Assembly (NCBI RefSeq): GCF_024170285.1
Contig: NZ_JALJXV010000014.1
Span: 1-48,937 of the forward strand
From: Natronocella acetinitrilica
GTDB taxonomy: Bacteria; Pseudomonadota; Gammaproteobacteria; Nitrococcales; Aquisalimonadaceae
DNA length: 48,937 nucleotides
Reading direction: 5' to 3'
Shown: positions 1 through 7,062 of the stretch, one piece after another
How the letters are laid out: each line of letters begins with the position of its first letter
How positions within the stretch are numbered: position 1 is the first letter of the stretch
Notes under the pieces: generated by a model
Told to the model about the DNA's origin: nothing
The model's input: the letters and a program-made list of their open reading frames with translations, nothing else
Databases searched by the model: none
Translations under genes and position numbers: made by a program

Positions 1-422
<422 letters not shown>

Positions 423-505
423 GGAGCCGTCTCCCGTCTCTATCCATTAACCCCAGGGCCGGACCATTACTGATGACAGCCCCAACCCCGCGACACTTAC
501 TAATA

Positions 506-580
<75 letters not shown>

Positions 581-627
581 CTTCAAAACACACTAACAGG
601 GCGCGCCTGCCGGCCACGCCCTGGAAC

Positions 628-701
<74 letters not shown>

Positions 702-746
702 CTGACCATCCCGCAGGTGCGGGCGAGCTAGCCGCTCACTGTTATC

Positions 747-831
747 TGGTGGAGGGGGGAGGATTCGAACCTCCGAAGGCTTTGCCAGCAGATTTACAGT
801 CTGCCCCCTTTGGCCGCTCGGGAACCCCTCC
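747..831 (-). tRNA. tyrU: tRNA-Tyr (anticodon GTA)
   Basis: This is an 85-nt class II tRNA with a long variable arm. The acceptor stem is GGAGGGG/CCCCTCC, and the anticodon stem GCAGA/TCTGC encloses CTGTAAA (anticodon GTA). CCA is encoded at 749-747. It is the first gene of the tRNA-tuf transcript seen here; no tRNA-Thr equivalent to E. coli thrU precedes it. Confidence 0.96.
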
Positions 832-847
832 AAATTCAGAGCGCGAT

Positions 848-876
848 ACTTTGCTGAAACGGGCTGCGGATGTCAA
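848..876 (-). promoter_or_regulatory. Candidate sigma-70 promoter of the tRNA-tuf operon
   Basis: On the minus strand a perfect -35 box TTGACA (876-871) is followed after 17 bp by CAAAGT (853-848, a 3/6 match to TATAAT). A GC-rich discriminator (GCGCGC-like) lies just upstream of the tRNA-Tyr 5' end at 831. A GC-rich discriminator is typical of stable-RNA promoters under stringent control; its role here is inference. Confidence 0.6.
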
Positions 877-1011
877 CCGGAAATGGCGACAGACCGTGCC
901 CCACAAGGCGAAACCGGCGTTGCGGCAGAGCCAGTATCTCCCAAACGCACACGGCTCATATAAACTGCCCCAACGTTCAATGGCCACGCAGCCGGGGAAA
1001 GCGCCCATCCG

Positions 1012-1917
1012 ATGAGACTGATTCTCGTACTCGGCACAGCCACCCTGCTGTCAATCTTCCCGTTCTTCTTCGTCAGCCTGGAGGGCTATCGAAGGCATGT
1101 CCCGGATGAAATCTATGCCTTCGGCCATGTGGGCTTCTTCGGGCTGCTGACCCTGTTATTGATGATCGCACCACAACTGCGACGCATCAGGTATCCCGTA
1201 CGCGCCGCCGCCGTGCTGCTGTTTATCCTGTTTATCGGCGGCTGCATCGAACTGATACAGGGCCAGATAGGCCGCTCCGCCGGCCTGCGCGACCTGTGGC
1301 AGAACATGCTTGGCGCCGCCGCGGCCGTGGCGCTCACGGCACCAACGCGCCTGCTGCGACTGGTGTTGATTGGCGTCGCTGGCGCGGCCCTGGTGGCGGA
1401 ACTCTTCAACCCCACGCTCACCCTTGTGGATCGGGGCATCGCCCGCAGCCAGTTCCCCGTAATCAGCGATTTCAGCACACCACTTGAGGCGCGGCGCTGG
1501 TCATCCGGCACGCTGGACACGAGCATCACGCGGACGGGCGGGCGTTCACTGCGTGTAACCCTGCAGAGCGGCCGGCTCTACACCGGCACGACACTGCGCA
1601 GGTCGTTCGGCGACTGGTCAGATTACGAGACCGCAGAACTTGCCATCTACGTCCCCGACAATGCCGCCATCACCGTGACCATCTCGATCCGCGACCGGGA
1701 ACACTTCGCCCGGGGCGGCGCCTATGCAGACCGCTTCAACCGCAACGTGACCCTGCAACAGGGCTGGAATGACATCCGCATCCCCATCGACGACATCCGC
1801 AACGCTCCCCGAAACCGCACCCTGGATGTCTCCGACCTGACCGAACTGGCCATCTTCGCCTCCCGGCCGGAGCAAACCCGCGAGATCCACCTGGACGCCC
1901 TGCGACTGACCCGCTGA
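1012..1917 (+). CDS. VanZ-like membrane protein with C-terminal beta-sandwich-like domain
   Basis: The first ~130 residues form four hydrophobic helices (for example LLSIFPFFFVSLEGY and GFFGLLTLLLMIAP) with the VanZ-like pattern of an early charged YRRHVPDE and a later GGCIELIQGQIGRSAGLRDLWQNMLGA segment. The ELIQ...R.....D...N..G signature is typical of the VanZ family. From about residue 150 the protein changes to a soluble beta-rich domain (FPVISDFSTPLEARRWSSG to IHLDALRLTR) resembling CIA30/galactose-binding-like folds that bind glycans. The molecular role of VanZ-like proteins outside vancomycin operons is poorly defined. The neighbouring EPS locus suggests an envelope-glycan role. ATG start; 301 aa. 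Confidence 0.8.
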   Translation: MRLILVLGTATLLSIFPFFFVSLEGYRRHVPDEIYAFGHVGFFGLLTLLLMIAPQLRRIRYPVRAAAVLLFILFIGGCIELIQGQIGRSAGLRDLWQNMLGAAAAVALTAPTRLLRLVLIGVAGAALVAELFNPTLTLVDRGIARSQFPVISDFSTPLEARRWSSGTLDTSITRTGGRSLRVTLQSGRLYTGTTLRRSFGDWSDYETAELAIYVPDNAAITVTISIRDREHFARGGAYADRFNRNVTLQQGWNDIRIPIDDIRNAPRNRTLDVSDLTELAIFASRPEQTREIHLDALRLTR

Positions 1918-1927
1918 ATGGCACCCC

Positions 1928-1965
1928 CAGGCCCGCCCGGCAGGCCTGCATACGGGGCGGGCCTG
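1928..1965 (+). terminator. Terminator-like hairpin after the VanZ-like gene
   Basis: An 11-bp perfect GC-rich stem (CAGGCCCGCCC at 1928-1938 with its complement at 1955-1965) and a 16-nt loop lie 10 bp after the stop codon. There is no T-tract directly after the stem, so it is only terminator-like. Confidence 0.45.
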
Positions 1966-2046
1966 CGCTTACTTCCAAAAAATAAAAACCGTTTTCATTT
2001 TTTTCGAGAACACGCCCCGCCAAGGAAAATAAAATATTTTTCATAA

Positions 2047-2074
2047 ATTACATGAGCCTATAAAGCCATGTAAT
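2047..2074. promoter_or_regulatory. Dyad operator candidate upstream of the first Fn3 lipoprotein
   Basis: Perfect 8-bp arms ATTACATG and CATGTAAT are separated by 12 bp, and the AT-rich centre is itself partly symmetric. It lies in a 325-bp non-coding stretch (1918-2242) just after the A/T-rich tract 1976-2047. The form suits a dimeric regulator's site; the regulator is unknown. Confidence 0.4.
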
Positions 2075-2123
2075 GGTGACATCGCACTTGTCGTCAAATT
2101 GATACGATTTCGGATTATTCGAC

Positions 2124-2141
2124 GTGTGAACCAGTTCACAC
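2124..2141. promoter_or_regulatory. 18-bp palindrome GTGTGAAC-CA-GTTCACAC
   Basis: Perfect 8-bp arms with a 2-bp centre, about 100 bp upstream of the ATG at 2243. It is a candidate operator for the lipoprotein gene. No convincing -35/-10 pair could be assigned around it. Confidence 0.4.
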
Positions 2142-2242
2142 CACAAATGCCAAGCACGCCACAGCCCGTTTCCCCGCCCCTCCATACGCTAACCCCACAA
2201 CAAGCAAAACCCTTTAACCCCATTTTCAGAAACGGGGTCATC

Positions 2243-2812
2243 ATGCAAACCACCAAAACGGATCACTCGAAGCACCCCCTGAACCGCTCCTTTCTTCTCG
2301 CATTCACCATGGCCGCAACCATCGGCCTGAGCGCCTGCGTGTCGGACAGCGGCGGCTCCCCTCGTTCCAGCAGCGATGACACTTCCGAGGCAACGCGAAA
2401 CAACCCCAACCGGGGGCCTGGCAACAACAGCGGCGGCGGCGGCGGAAACCCGCACAACCAGCCCTCCGACGAGAGCCCGAGCACTGACAGCGGGACGAGC
2501 GAGGAAATTGCAGCACCTGAGGAAACCGAAGAGGCAGATCCGGCGGTCGAAACCCTGACGCTATCCTGGACAGCGCCGGCCACCCGGGAAAATGGCGACG
2601 CTATCGCGCTGAGTCAAATCGACCGCTACGCGCTCTACATTGGCACCAGTAGCGGATCGTACGGCGACCCCATCGAAATCGCGGACACGGGCAGCAACAG
2701 CTACGCTCTGGATTTCCTTGACGCCGGTACCTACTACGTGGCCATGAAAGTGGCGGACACCGACGGGCTGTGGAGCAGGCATTCCGAGGAAGTGCAGATC
2801 GTTATTCAATAA
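2243..2812 (+). CDS. Fibronectin type III domain lipoprotein (paralogue 1)
   Basis: I place the start at the ATG at 2243 because it gives a lipoprotein signal: basic residues, a hydrophobic stretch (FLLAFTMAATIGLSAC) and lipobox LSAC. An upstream in-frame extension lacks these features. A low-complexity Ser/Gly/Asn/Glu-rich linker follows, then a C-terminal Fn3-like domain beginning ETLTLSWTAP and ending in a GLWSRHSEEVQIVIQ strand. The mature protein would be lipid-anchored. Its C-terminal domain is strongly similar to that of the lipoprotein at 3323. Fn3 lipoproteins of this kind are often found beside XrtA/EPS loci. No enzymatic motif is visible. 189 aa. Confidence 0.8.
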   Translation: MQTTKTDHSKHPLNRSFLLAFTMAATIGLSACVSDSGGSPRSSSDDTSEATRNNPNRGPGNNSGGGGGNPHNQPSDESPSTDSGTSEEIAAPEETEEADPAVETLTLSWTAPATRENGDAIALSQIDRYALYIGTSSGSYGDPIEIADTGSNSYALDFLDAGTYYVAMKVADTDGLWSRHSEEVQIVIQ

Positions 2813-2891
2813 CGTAATTCAGGCACCTAGAGTGCCGTCCCCGAATGGGGACAGTCTGCAACATTCGATACAACAATGGGTTACGCGAAAA

Positions 2892-2939
2892 TCTCCGACA
2901 GTGTGACGCAGTTCGTCGCCTGTCGGAGACATTCTTTTG
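2892..2939. promoter_or_regulatory. Inverted repeat TCTCCGACAG...CTGTCGGAGA, possible activator site
   Basis: Perfect 10-bp arms (2892-2901 and 2930-2939) are separated by 28 bp. The right arm reads GTCGGAGACATTCTTTTG, resembling the GTCGGnnnTYCTTACA element upstream of the PEP-CTERM genes with a small insertion. It ends about 60 bp before the sigma-54 site at 3007. It may be a degenerate enhancer; the short T-run after it also allows a terminator reading. Confidence 0.4.
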
Positions 2940-3006
2940 CTCCCATGCCGGTCAGACGTCGATCAAATCCCCGCGAAACCCAGTTATGTGCGCCACCCCA
3001 CATAGC

Positions 3007-3022
3007 TGGCACGTTGTTTGCC
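3007..3022 (+). promoter_or_regulatory. Sigma-54 promoter upstream of Fn3 lipoprotein 2
   Basis: TGGCACGTTGTTTGCC matches the RpoN consensus TGGCACG-N4-TTGCW almost perfectly, with GG at 3008-3009 and GC at 3020-3021 (N10). It implies a transcript starting near 3034 with a leader of about 290 nt before the GTG at 3323. Confidence 0.75.
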
Positions 3023-3322
3023 TACGCATGAGCAGCGCTGACGCGCGAGACCGTAATCAAGAGGATGACACAGGGAAGAGCAACGCCTCGCAGTTGCGGA
3101 CACATCAATCGTCATGACAAGCAGGGCACCTTTAATGACATCGCAAGCGACGGTTACCGCTGCCTCGACATCCTCACCACCGTACTGGCCGATTCCTGGC
3201 GAACCGCACAAGCCTCCCGAAGCGTGAACAGCGTCACAAACGCTGCGCCGTGCGAGTAATAGCCTTAGTTCCTCGCACATCCGAACACCCGATCCGAATC
3301 AAGCATTCGTGAGGACACGCTT

Positions 3323-3751
3323 GTGCCAAAGAACATCCATTCCCAATGGCGGCACTCCGCCAGAACCCTGATGATCACAGCGCTGGCCGCTACCATGCTC
3401 GCCCTTGGCGGCTGCATATCCGGCGGTGGCGGAGGCTCTTCCGGGAGCAGATCGAGTGACAACAACACGGTCGACTTCGGCGGGAACGAATCCGTCACAC
3501 TGTCCTGGTCCGCACCCAGCGCTCGCGAAAATGGCGACCCAATAAGCCTCTCAGAGATCGAGGCCTACGAACTGTACGTTGGCCAACAGAGCGGAAACTA
3601 TTCCGACGTGATCCGCATCGGCGACAATGGCAACAATAGCTACACCCTGAGAAACCTGGCAGTCGGCACTTATTATGTGGCCATGCGTACCGCCGACATC
3701 AACGGGCTGTGGAGCCGCTTGTCCACGGAAATCGAGCTGAACATTCAGTAA
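3323..3751 (+). CDS. Fibronectin type III domain lipoprotein (paralogue 2)
   Basis: A GTG start is preceded at good spacing by GAGGA (3311-3315). The N-terminus is a lipoprotein signal ending ALGGC, followed by a Gly/Ser-rich linker and one Fn3-like domain (SVTLSWSAPSARENGDPISL to GLWSRLSTEIELNIQ). The domain is closely related to that of the lipoprotein at 2243, sharing the pattern ENGD.I.LS.I..Y.LY.G..SG.Y and GTYYVAM..AD..GLWSR. The product should be a small lipid-anchored, possibly matrix-binding protein. It has its own strong sigma-54 promoter candidate, so it may be co-regulated with the PEP-CTERM proteins. 142 aa. Confidence 0.82.
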   Translation: MPKNIHSQWRHSARTLMITALAATMLALGGCISGGGGGSSGSRSSDNNTVDFGGNESVTLSWSAPSARENGDPISLSEIEAYELYVGQQSGNYSDVIRIGDNGNNSYTLRNLAVGTYYVAMRTADINGLWSRLSTEIELNIQ

Positions 3752-3788
3752 CATTGACCGGGCACACCCCATAGCCCCAAACTGTGAA

Positions 3789-3830
3789 CTTCGACACGGC
3801 GGAACCCACGGTTGTGCCGTGTAGTCGAAG
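3789..3830. promoter_or_regulatory. Bulged hairpin in the leader of the EPS operon
   Basis: CTTCG+ACACGGC (3789-3800) pairs with GCCGTGT and CGAAG (3816-3822, 3826-3830), giving 12 bp with a 3-nt AGT bulge and a 15-nt loop. It lies between the Fn3 gene and the EPS operon 76 bp before its first ATG, and no T-run follows. It could be an RNA structure or a terminator of the upstream gene. Confidence 0.4.
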
Positions 3831-3905
3831 GAACAACAGCACTAGCCTCGACCGCGTAATAACAGAACGGTCAACGTCTGCGAGGCGGGGCATGGAGAGC
3901 AAAAC

Positions 3906-4523
3906 ATGGGGTGGGCAGCTTTTTCCAGACTGGCTCTAGTGGGGCTTGTGGCCTTGGCCGTGAGCGCCTGCGGGGGCTTTCGTTCCAGCGATATCCCGAG
4001 CCCCGGCCCGGTGGAAACACCGGACTACGTGATCGGCGCCGGCGATCAGCTGCAGATCTACGTTCGCAATAACCCGGATCTCTCGGTCAGCCTGCCCGTG
4101 CGGCCGGACGGCAAGATCTCCGTCCCCATGGTGCAAGACGTCCAGGCCGCGGGCAAAACGCCAACCCGCCTCGGCCGAGACCTCGAAACCGAACTCGCCC
4201 AGTTCATTCGTGAGCCCACGGTGACCGTCATGGTGATGGGTTTCGTGGGTGAGTATGCCGATCAGGTACGCGTTATCGGCCAGGCCGCGCAACCGCAATC
4301 ACTGGCGTACAGAAATGGCATGACCGTGCTCGACGCGCTCATCCAGGTGGGCGGTCTCACGCCGTTCGCAGCCGGCAACCGGGCGACCCTGGTGCGTCAG
4401 CGCAACGGTGACAGCAGCAGCTACCGGCTGCGGCTGAATGATCTCCTGAACGATGGCGACGTACGCCACAATCACGCGTTACGACCCGGCGATATCATCA
4501 TCATTCCAGAGGCGTATTTCTGA
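3906..4523 (+). CDS. XrtA-type polysaccharide export lipoprotein (Wza/OPX family)
   Basis: This is an outer-membrane polysaccharide export protein. The signal peptide ends in lipobox VSAC (cysteine near residue 22). The Poly_export domain follows (DYVIGAGDQLQIYVRNNPDLSVSLPVRPDGKISVPMV...), then a SLBB-like segment (VRVIGQAAQPQSLAYRNGMTVLDALIQVGGLTPFAAGNRATLVR) and the closing PGDIIIIPEAYF. The length of 205 aa is normal for the short OPX proteins of PEP-CTERM EPS loci. The ATG is preceded by GGAGAG. It is the first gene of the operon with the Wzz-like, kinase, barrel and exosortase genes, and should form the channel through which the polymer leaves. Confidence 0.95.
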   Translation: MGWAAFSRLALVGLVALAVSACGGFRSSDIPSPGPVETPDYVIGAGDQLQIYVRNNPDLSVSLPVRPDGKISVPMVQDVQAAGKTPTRLGRDLETELAQFIREPTVTVMVMGFVGEYADQVRVIGQAAQPQSLAYRNGMTVLDALIQVGGLTPFAAGNRATLVRQRNGDSSSYRLRLNDLLNDGDVRHNHALRPGDIIIIPEAYF

Positions 4524-4594
4524 GCGCCCCAATACGCCGGGCTGGGCACCGAACGGCTACGCAGTCTGTCGCGAGCTGAGGGACGGGACTTCCC

Positions 4595-6163
4595 ATGCAC
4601 GAGTTATACACATTCATTCTGGGCGAGCTGCGCGGGACCTGGCGGTTTCGCTGGTTTGCGCTGATCGTCGCCTGGCTGGTGGCGATGGCCGGCGCCTTCG
4701 TGGTGCTCACCATGCCCGACGAATACCGCGTCAGCGCGCGGGTCAACGTGGATACCGAATCACTGCTGGGGCCGCTGCTCGGCGGGCTCGCCGTGGCACC
4801 GGACATGAACCAGCGCGTCAGCATGCTCACCAACACGATACTGAACCGCGAGAATCTTGAGCGCATCGCCCGTGAGGCAGACCTCATGGTCCGCGCCCGC
4901 ACCCCGGCCGACGAAGAGCGCATCATCGAAAACCTCGGGCGCAGCATCCGCATCTCCGGCGGCGGCCGGGGCAGCACCATCTACCGCATCTCCTATGCCT
5001 CGGATAATCCGCAGGTGGCCTACCGCGTGGTGCAGACCGTGGTCGAACTCTTCAGCGAAGAAGCTCTGGGCATGACCCGCGCTGACTCCGCCTCCGCCAC
5101 CGGCTTCCTCGAGCGGCAGGTAGAGGAGTACGAAAACCGGCTGCGCTCGGCAGAACAGCGCCTCGCCCAGTTCAAGCGCGACAATGTTGGCCTGCTGCCC
5201 GAGCAGGGCGGGCGGGACTTCTACGGCCGCCTGCGCGCCACTGAAGACGAAATCCAGCGGCTGCAGAACGCCCAGCGCCAGGCCGAGCGACGGGTGGGTT
5301 CCCTGCGTGAGGAAATCGCCGCCATCGAAAGCGGGCAGCGTGTTGAAACCTCAAGCAACCCACAACTCATCGCCGTGCAGGAACAACTGCGGGAGGCCCG
5401 CAGCCGGCTCGACGAGCTGCTGCTGCGTTTCACCGAATCCCACCCCGATGTACGCGCCCTGCAGGCGCAGATCGAACGGCACGAGGAACGCCGGGCCGAA
5501 CTGGAAGACGCACCCGCCATTACCGAGACCGCGGACCTGAGCGCCAACCCCCTGTATCAGGAGTTGCGCATCCGTCTCAACGAATGGTCTGCGGAAATCG
5601 GCGCGATCGAAGAGCAGATCAGCGACCAGGAAGACCGCCGCGAGCAACTGCTGGCCCAGGTGGACGAAATCACCGACGTCGAAACCCGTCTGCAGGACCT
5701 CAACCGAAACTACGACACCACCCGCGAGCGCTACCAGGCACTGGTGGCGCGGCTCAGCACCGCGCAACTCTCCGGCGAGGTGGATGCCTCTGGCGGGCAG
5801 CTTTCCCTGCGCCTCATCGACCCACCGGTGCGCCCGCTGGAGCCGGACGGCCCGCCGCGGGACTTCTACCTGCTGGCGCTGATCCCCGTTGCTTTCGCCG
5901 TGGGTGGCGGTTTCGGTTTCTTCCTGCACCAGATCCGGCCCGTGTTCCAGAGCCGTACCTCCCTGGCGGAACTCACCGGCAGACCGGTGCTGGGCTCCGT
6001 CAGCCTGGTGATGACCCGCAATCAGCGGCGGCGCAAGGTGGTCGCATTCCTGATATTTGCCCTGGCGGCCATGATGCTGGCGGGAGCCATTGTTGCCGCT
6101 TCGCTCTATGCGGAGCTGGGGGCGGAATACATCCGCCTGATCATGCGGAGGCTGCCGATTTGA
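4595..6163 (+). CDS. XrtA-type polysaccharide chain length determinant (Wzz/PCP family)
   Basis: An inner-membrane co-polymerase that sets polymer length. It has a short cytoplasmic N-terminus, TM1 (about residues 20-42, WFALIVAWLVAMAGAFVVLTM) and a large periplasmic region with Wzz motifs (DEYRVSARVNVDTES). A long coiled coil follows (about 165-400, rich in RLAQFKRDN, REEIAAIE and LDELLLRFTESHPDVRAL). TM2 lies near 425-447 after the proline-rich DPPVRPLEPDGPP, and there is a third hydrophobic segment near 478-502. At 522 aa it fits the PEP-CTERM chain-length family. Its stop codon overlaps the TTG start of the kinase gene, so the two are translationally coupled, as expected for a PCP2/BY-kinase pair. 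Confidence 0.95.
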   Translation: MHELYTFILGELRGTWRFRWFALIVAWLVAMAGAFVVLTMPDEYRVSARVNVDTESLLGPLLGGLAVAPDMNQRVSMLTNTILNRENLERIAREADLMVRARTPADEERIIENLGRSIRISGGGRGSTIYRISYASDNPQVAYRVVQTVVELFSEEALGMTRADSASATGFLERQVEEYENRLRSAEQRLAQFKRDNVGLLPEQGGRDFYGRLRATEDEIQRLQNAQRQAERRVGSLREEIAAIESGQRVETSSNPQLIAVQEQLREARSRLDELLLRFTESHPDVRALQAQIERHEERRAELEDAPAITETADLSANPLYQELRIRLNEWSAEIGAIEEQISDQEDRREQLLAQVDEITDVETRLQDLNRNYDTTRERYQALVARLSTAQLSGEVDASGGQLSLRLIDPPVRPLEPDGPPRDFYLLALIPVAFAVGGGFGFFLHQIRPVFQSRTSLAELTGRPVLGSVSLVMTRNQRRRKVVAFLIFALAAMMLAGAIVAASLYAELGAEYIRLIMRRLPI

Positions 6164-7062
6164 GCGTCATCGAGAAAGCAATCAATCGCCTGCGGGAAAG
6201 CGGCGACGGCACCACCGGCCGCAAAGACAAGCCCGCAGAGACCAGGCACCCCGAGCCGCCCCGCGAGCCAGAGCCAGCCGTCGAGGCGGCATCCGTGGGT
6301 GCCGTTCCGGCCCCGGTGGCCGACCGGGAGCCGGTGCGCGTCGATTACGCTCGGCTACGCGCTCAGGGCATCTACCCACCCATCGATGCTGAACGGGCAA
6401 TCAAGGATCAATACCGCCGTATCAAGCGGCCGCTGATCGCTGGCGCCATCGGCAAGGGCACCGCCGCCATTCCCAACGGCAATCTCATCATGGTCACCAG
6501 CGCCCAACCGGGCGAAGGCAAGACCTTCACCTCAATCAATCTGGCACTCAGCATCGCGCAGGATCCCGACTTCTCCGTCACCCTGGTGGATGGCGATGTC
6601 TCCCGCGCCCATACGAGCAAGATATTCGGCATTCGCGATGAACCGGGCCTGCTCGACCTGCTGGCCGACGAGAGCCTGTCCGCCAGCGAGGTCATCCTGC
6701 CCACCACGGTGGACTCGCTCACCGTGCTGCCCGCCGGTCGTGCGCACTCGCTCAGCGAAGAGCTGCTGTCCAGCGCCCGCATGGAGCGCGTTGTTTCCGC
6801 CCTTGCGGATCGCAGCACCCGGCACATCATTCTGTTCGATTCGCCACCCCTGCTGGTCAGCGCCGAGGCCATCACGTTGTCGGCCAACGTCGGGCAGATC
6901 CTCGTGGTAGTGAAATCGGCCGCTACACCTCGCCATTACGTGGTTGCCGCCGTCGAGCTGCTGGACCCGAACAAGGCCGTCAGCCTGGTGCTCAATCAAA
7001 GCCTTGGCGGGCTCGGGGGAGACGACTACGGGAGCTATTATGGCGAGTCCACTCCGGGGTAG
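6160..7062 (+). CDS. XrtA-associated BY-kinase-type tyrosine autokinase / ParA-like ATPase
   Basis: A cytoplasmic ATPase partner of the Wzz-like protein. I choose the TTG at 6160, which overlaps the preceding TGA, because the protein then begins MSVIEKAINRLRE, the usual start of this family; a longer upstream reading is only a shadow of the Wzz gene. A Pro/Glu-rich linker lies at about 20-70. Walker A is SAQPGEGKTFTS (K121), the A' motif is VTLVDGDVSRAH and Walker B is IILFDSPP (D227). The C-terminus has a small Tyr cluster (DDYGSYYGES), the likely autophosphorylation tail, though short. 300 aa. By family knowledge, phosphorylation cycles control polymer assembly. Confidence 0.93.
   Translation: MSVIEKAINRLRESGDGTTGRKDKPAETRHPEPPREPEPAVEAASVGAVPAPVADREPVRVDYARLRAQGIYPPIDAERAIKDQYRRIKRPLIAGAIGKGTAAIPNGNLIMVTSAQPGEGKTFTSINLALSIAQDPDFSVTLVDGDVSRAHTSKIFGIRDEPGLLDLLADESLSASEVILPTTVDSLTVLPAGRAHSLSEELLSSARMERVVSALADRSTRHIILFDSPPLLVSAEAITLSANVGQILVVVKSAATPRHYVVAAVELLDPNKAVSLVLNQSLGGLGGDDYGSYYGESTPG

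Larger units (their letters stand above)
2813..3322. other. 510-bp non-coding region between the two Fn3 lipoprotein genes
   Basis: I see no convincing gene here. It holds two tandem small hairpins right after the first lipoprotein gene (GGCAC/GTGCC at 2822-2836 and GTCCCC/GGGGAC at 2837-2852), a 10-bp inverted repeat at 2892-2939 and a strong sigma-54 promoter match at 3007-3022. Short open frames in it have no ribosome binding site. Confidence 0.6.

Noticed and set aside
3028-3259. Small open frames downstream of the sigma-54 site at 3007
   Set aside because: No ribosome binding sites and no protein-like composition; better read as an untranslated leader.
3756-3780. Possible sigma-54 site before the EPS operon
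   Set aside because: The GG and GC elements are 11 or 12 bp apart instead of 10, and the -12 region does not match.
5351-5929. 192-aa open frame on the minus strand inside the Wzz-like gene
   Set aside because: Shadow of the coding strand; no ribosome site and no recognisable motif, while the plus frame encodes a clear PCP family protein.
5584-6159. Long N-terminal extension of the BY-kinase frame
   Set aside because: The extension reads Arg/Gly/Pro-rich shadow sequence over the Wzz gene; the TTG at 6160 gives the family-typical MSVIEKAINRLRE start.
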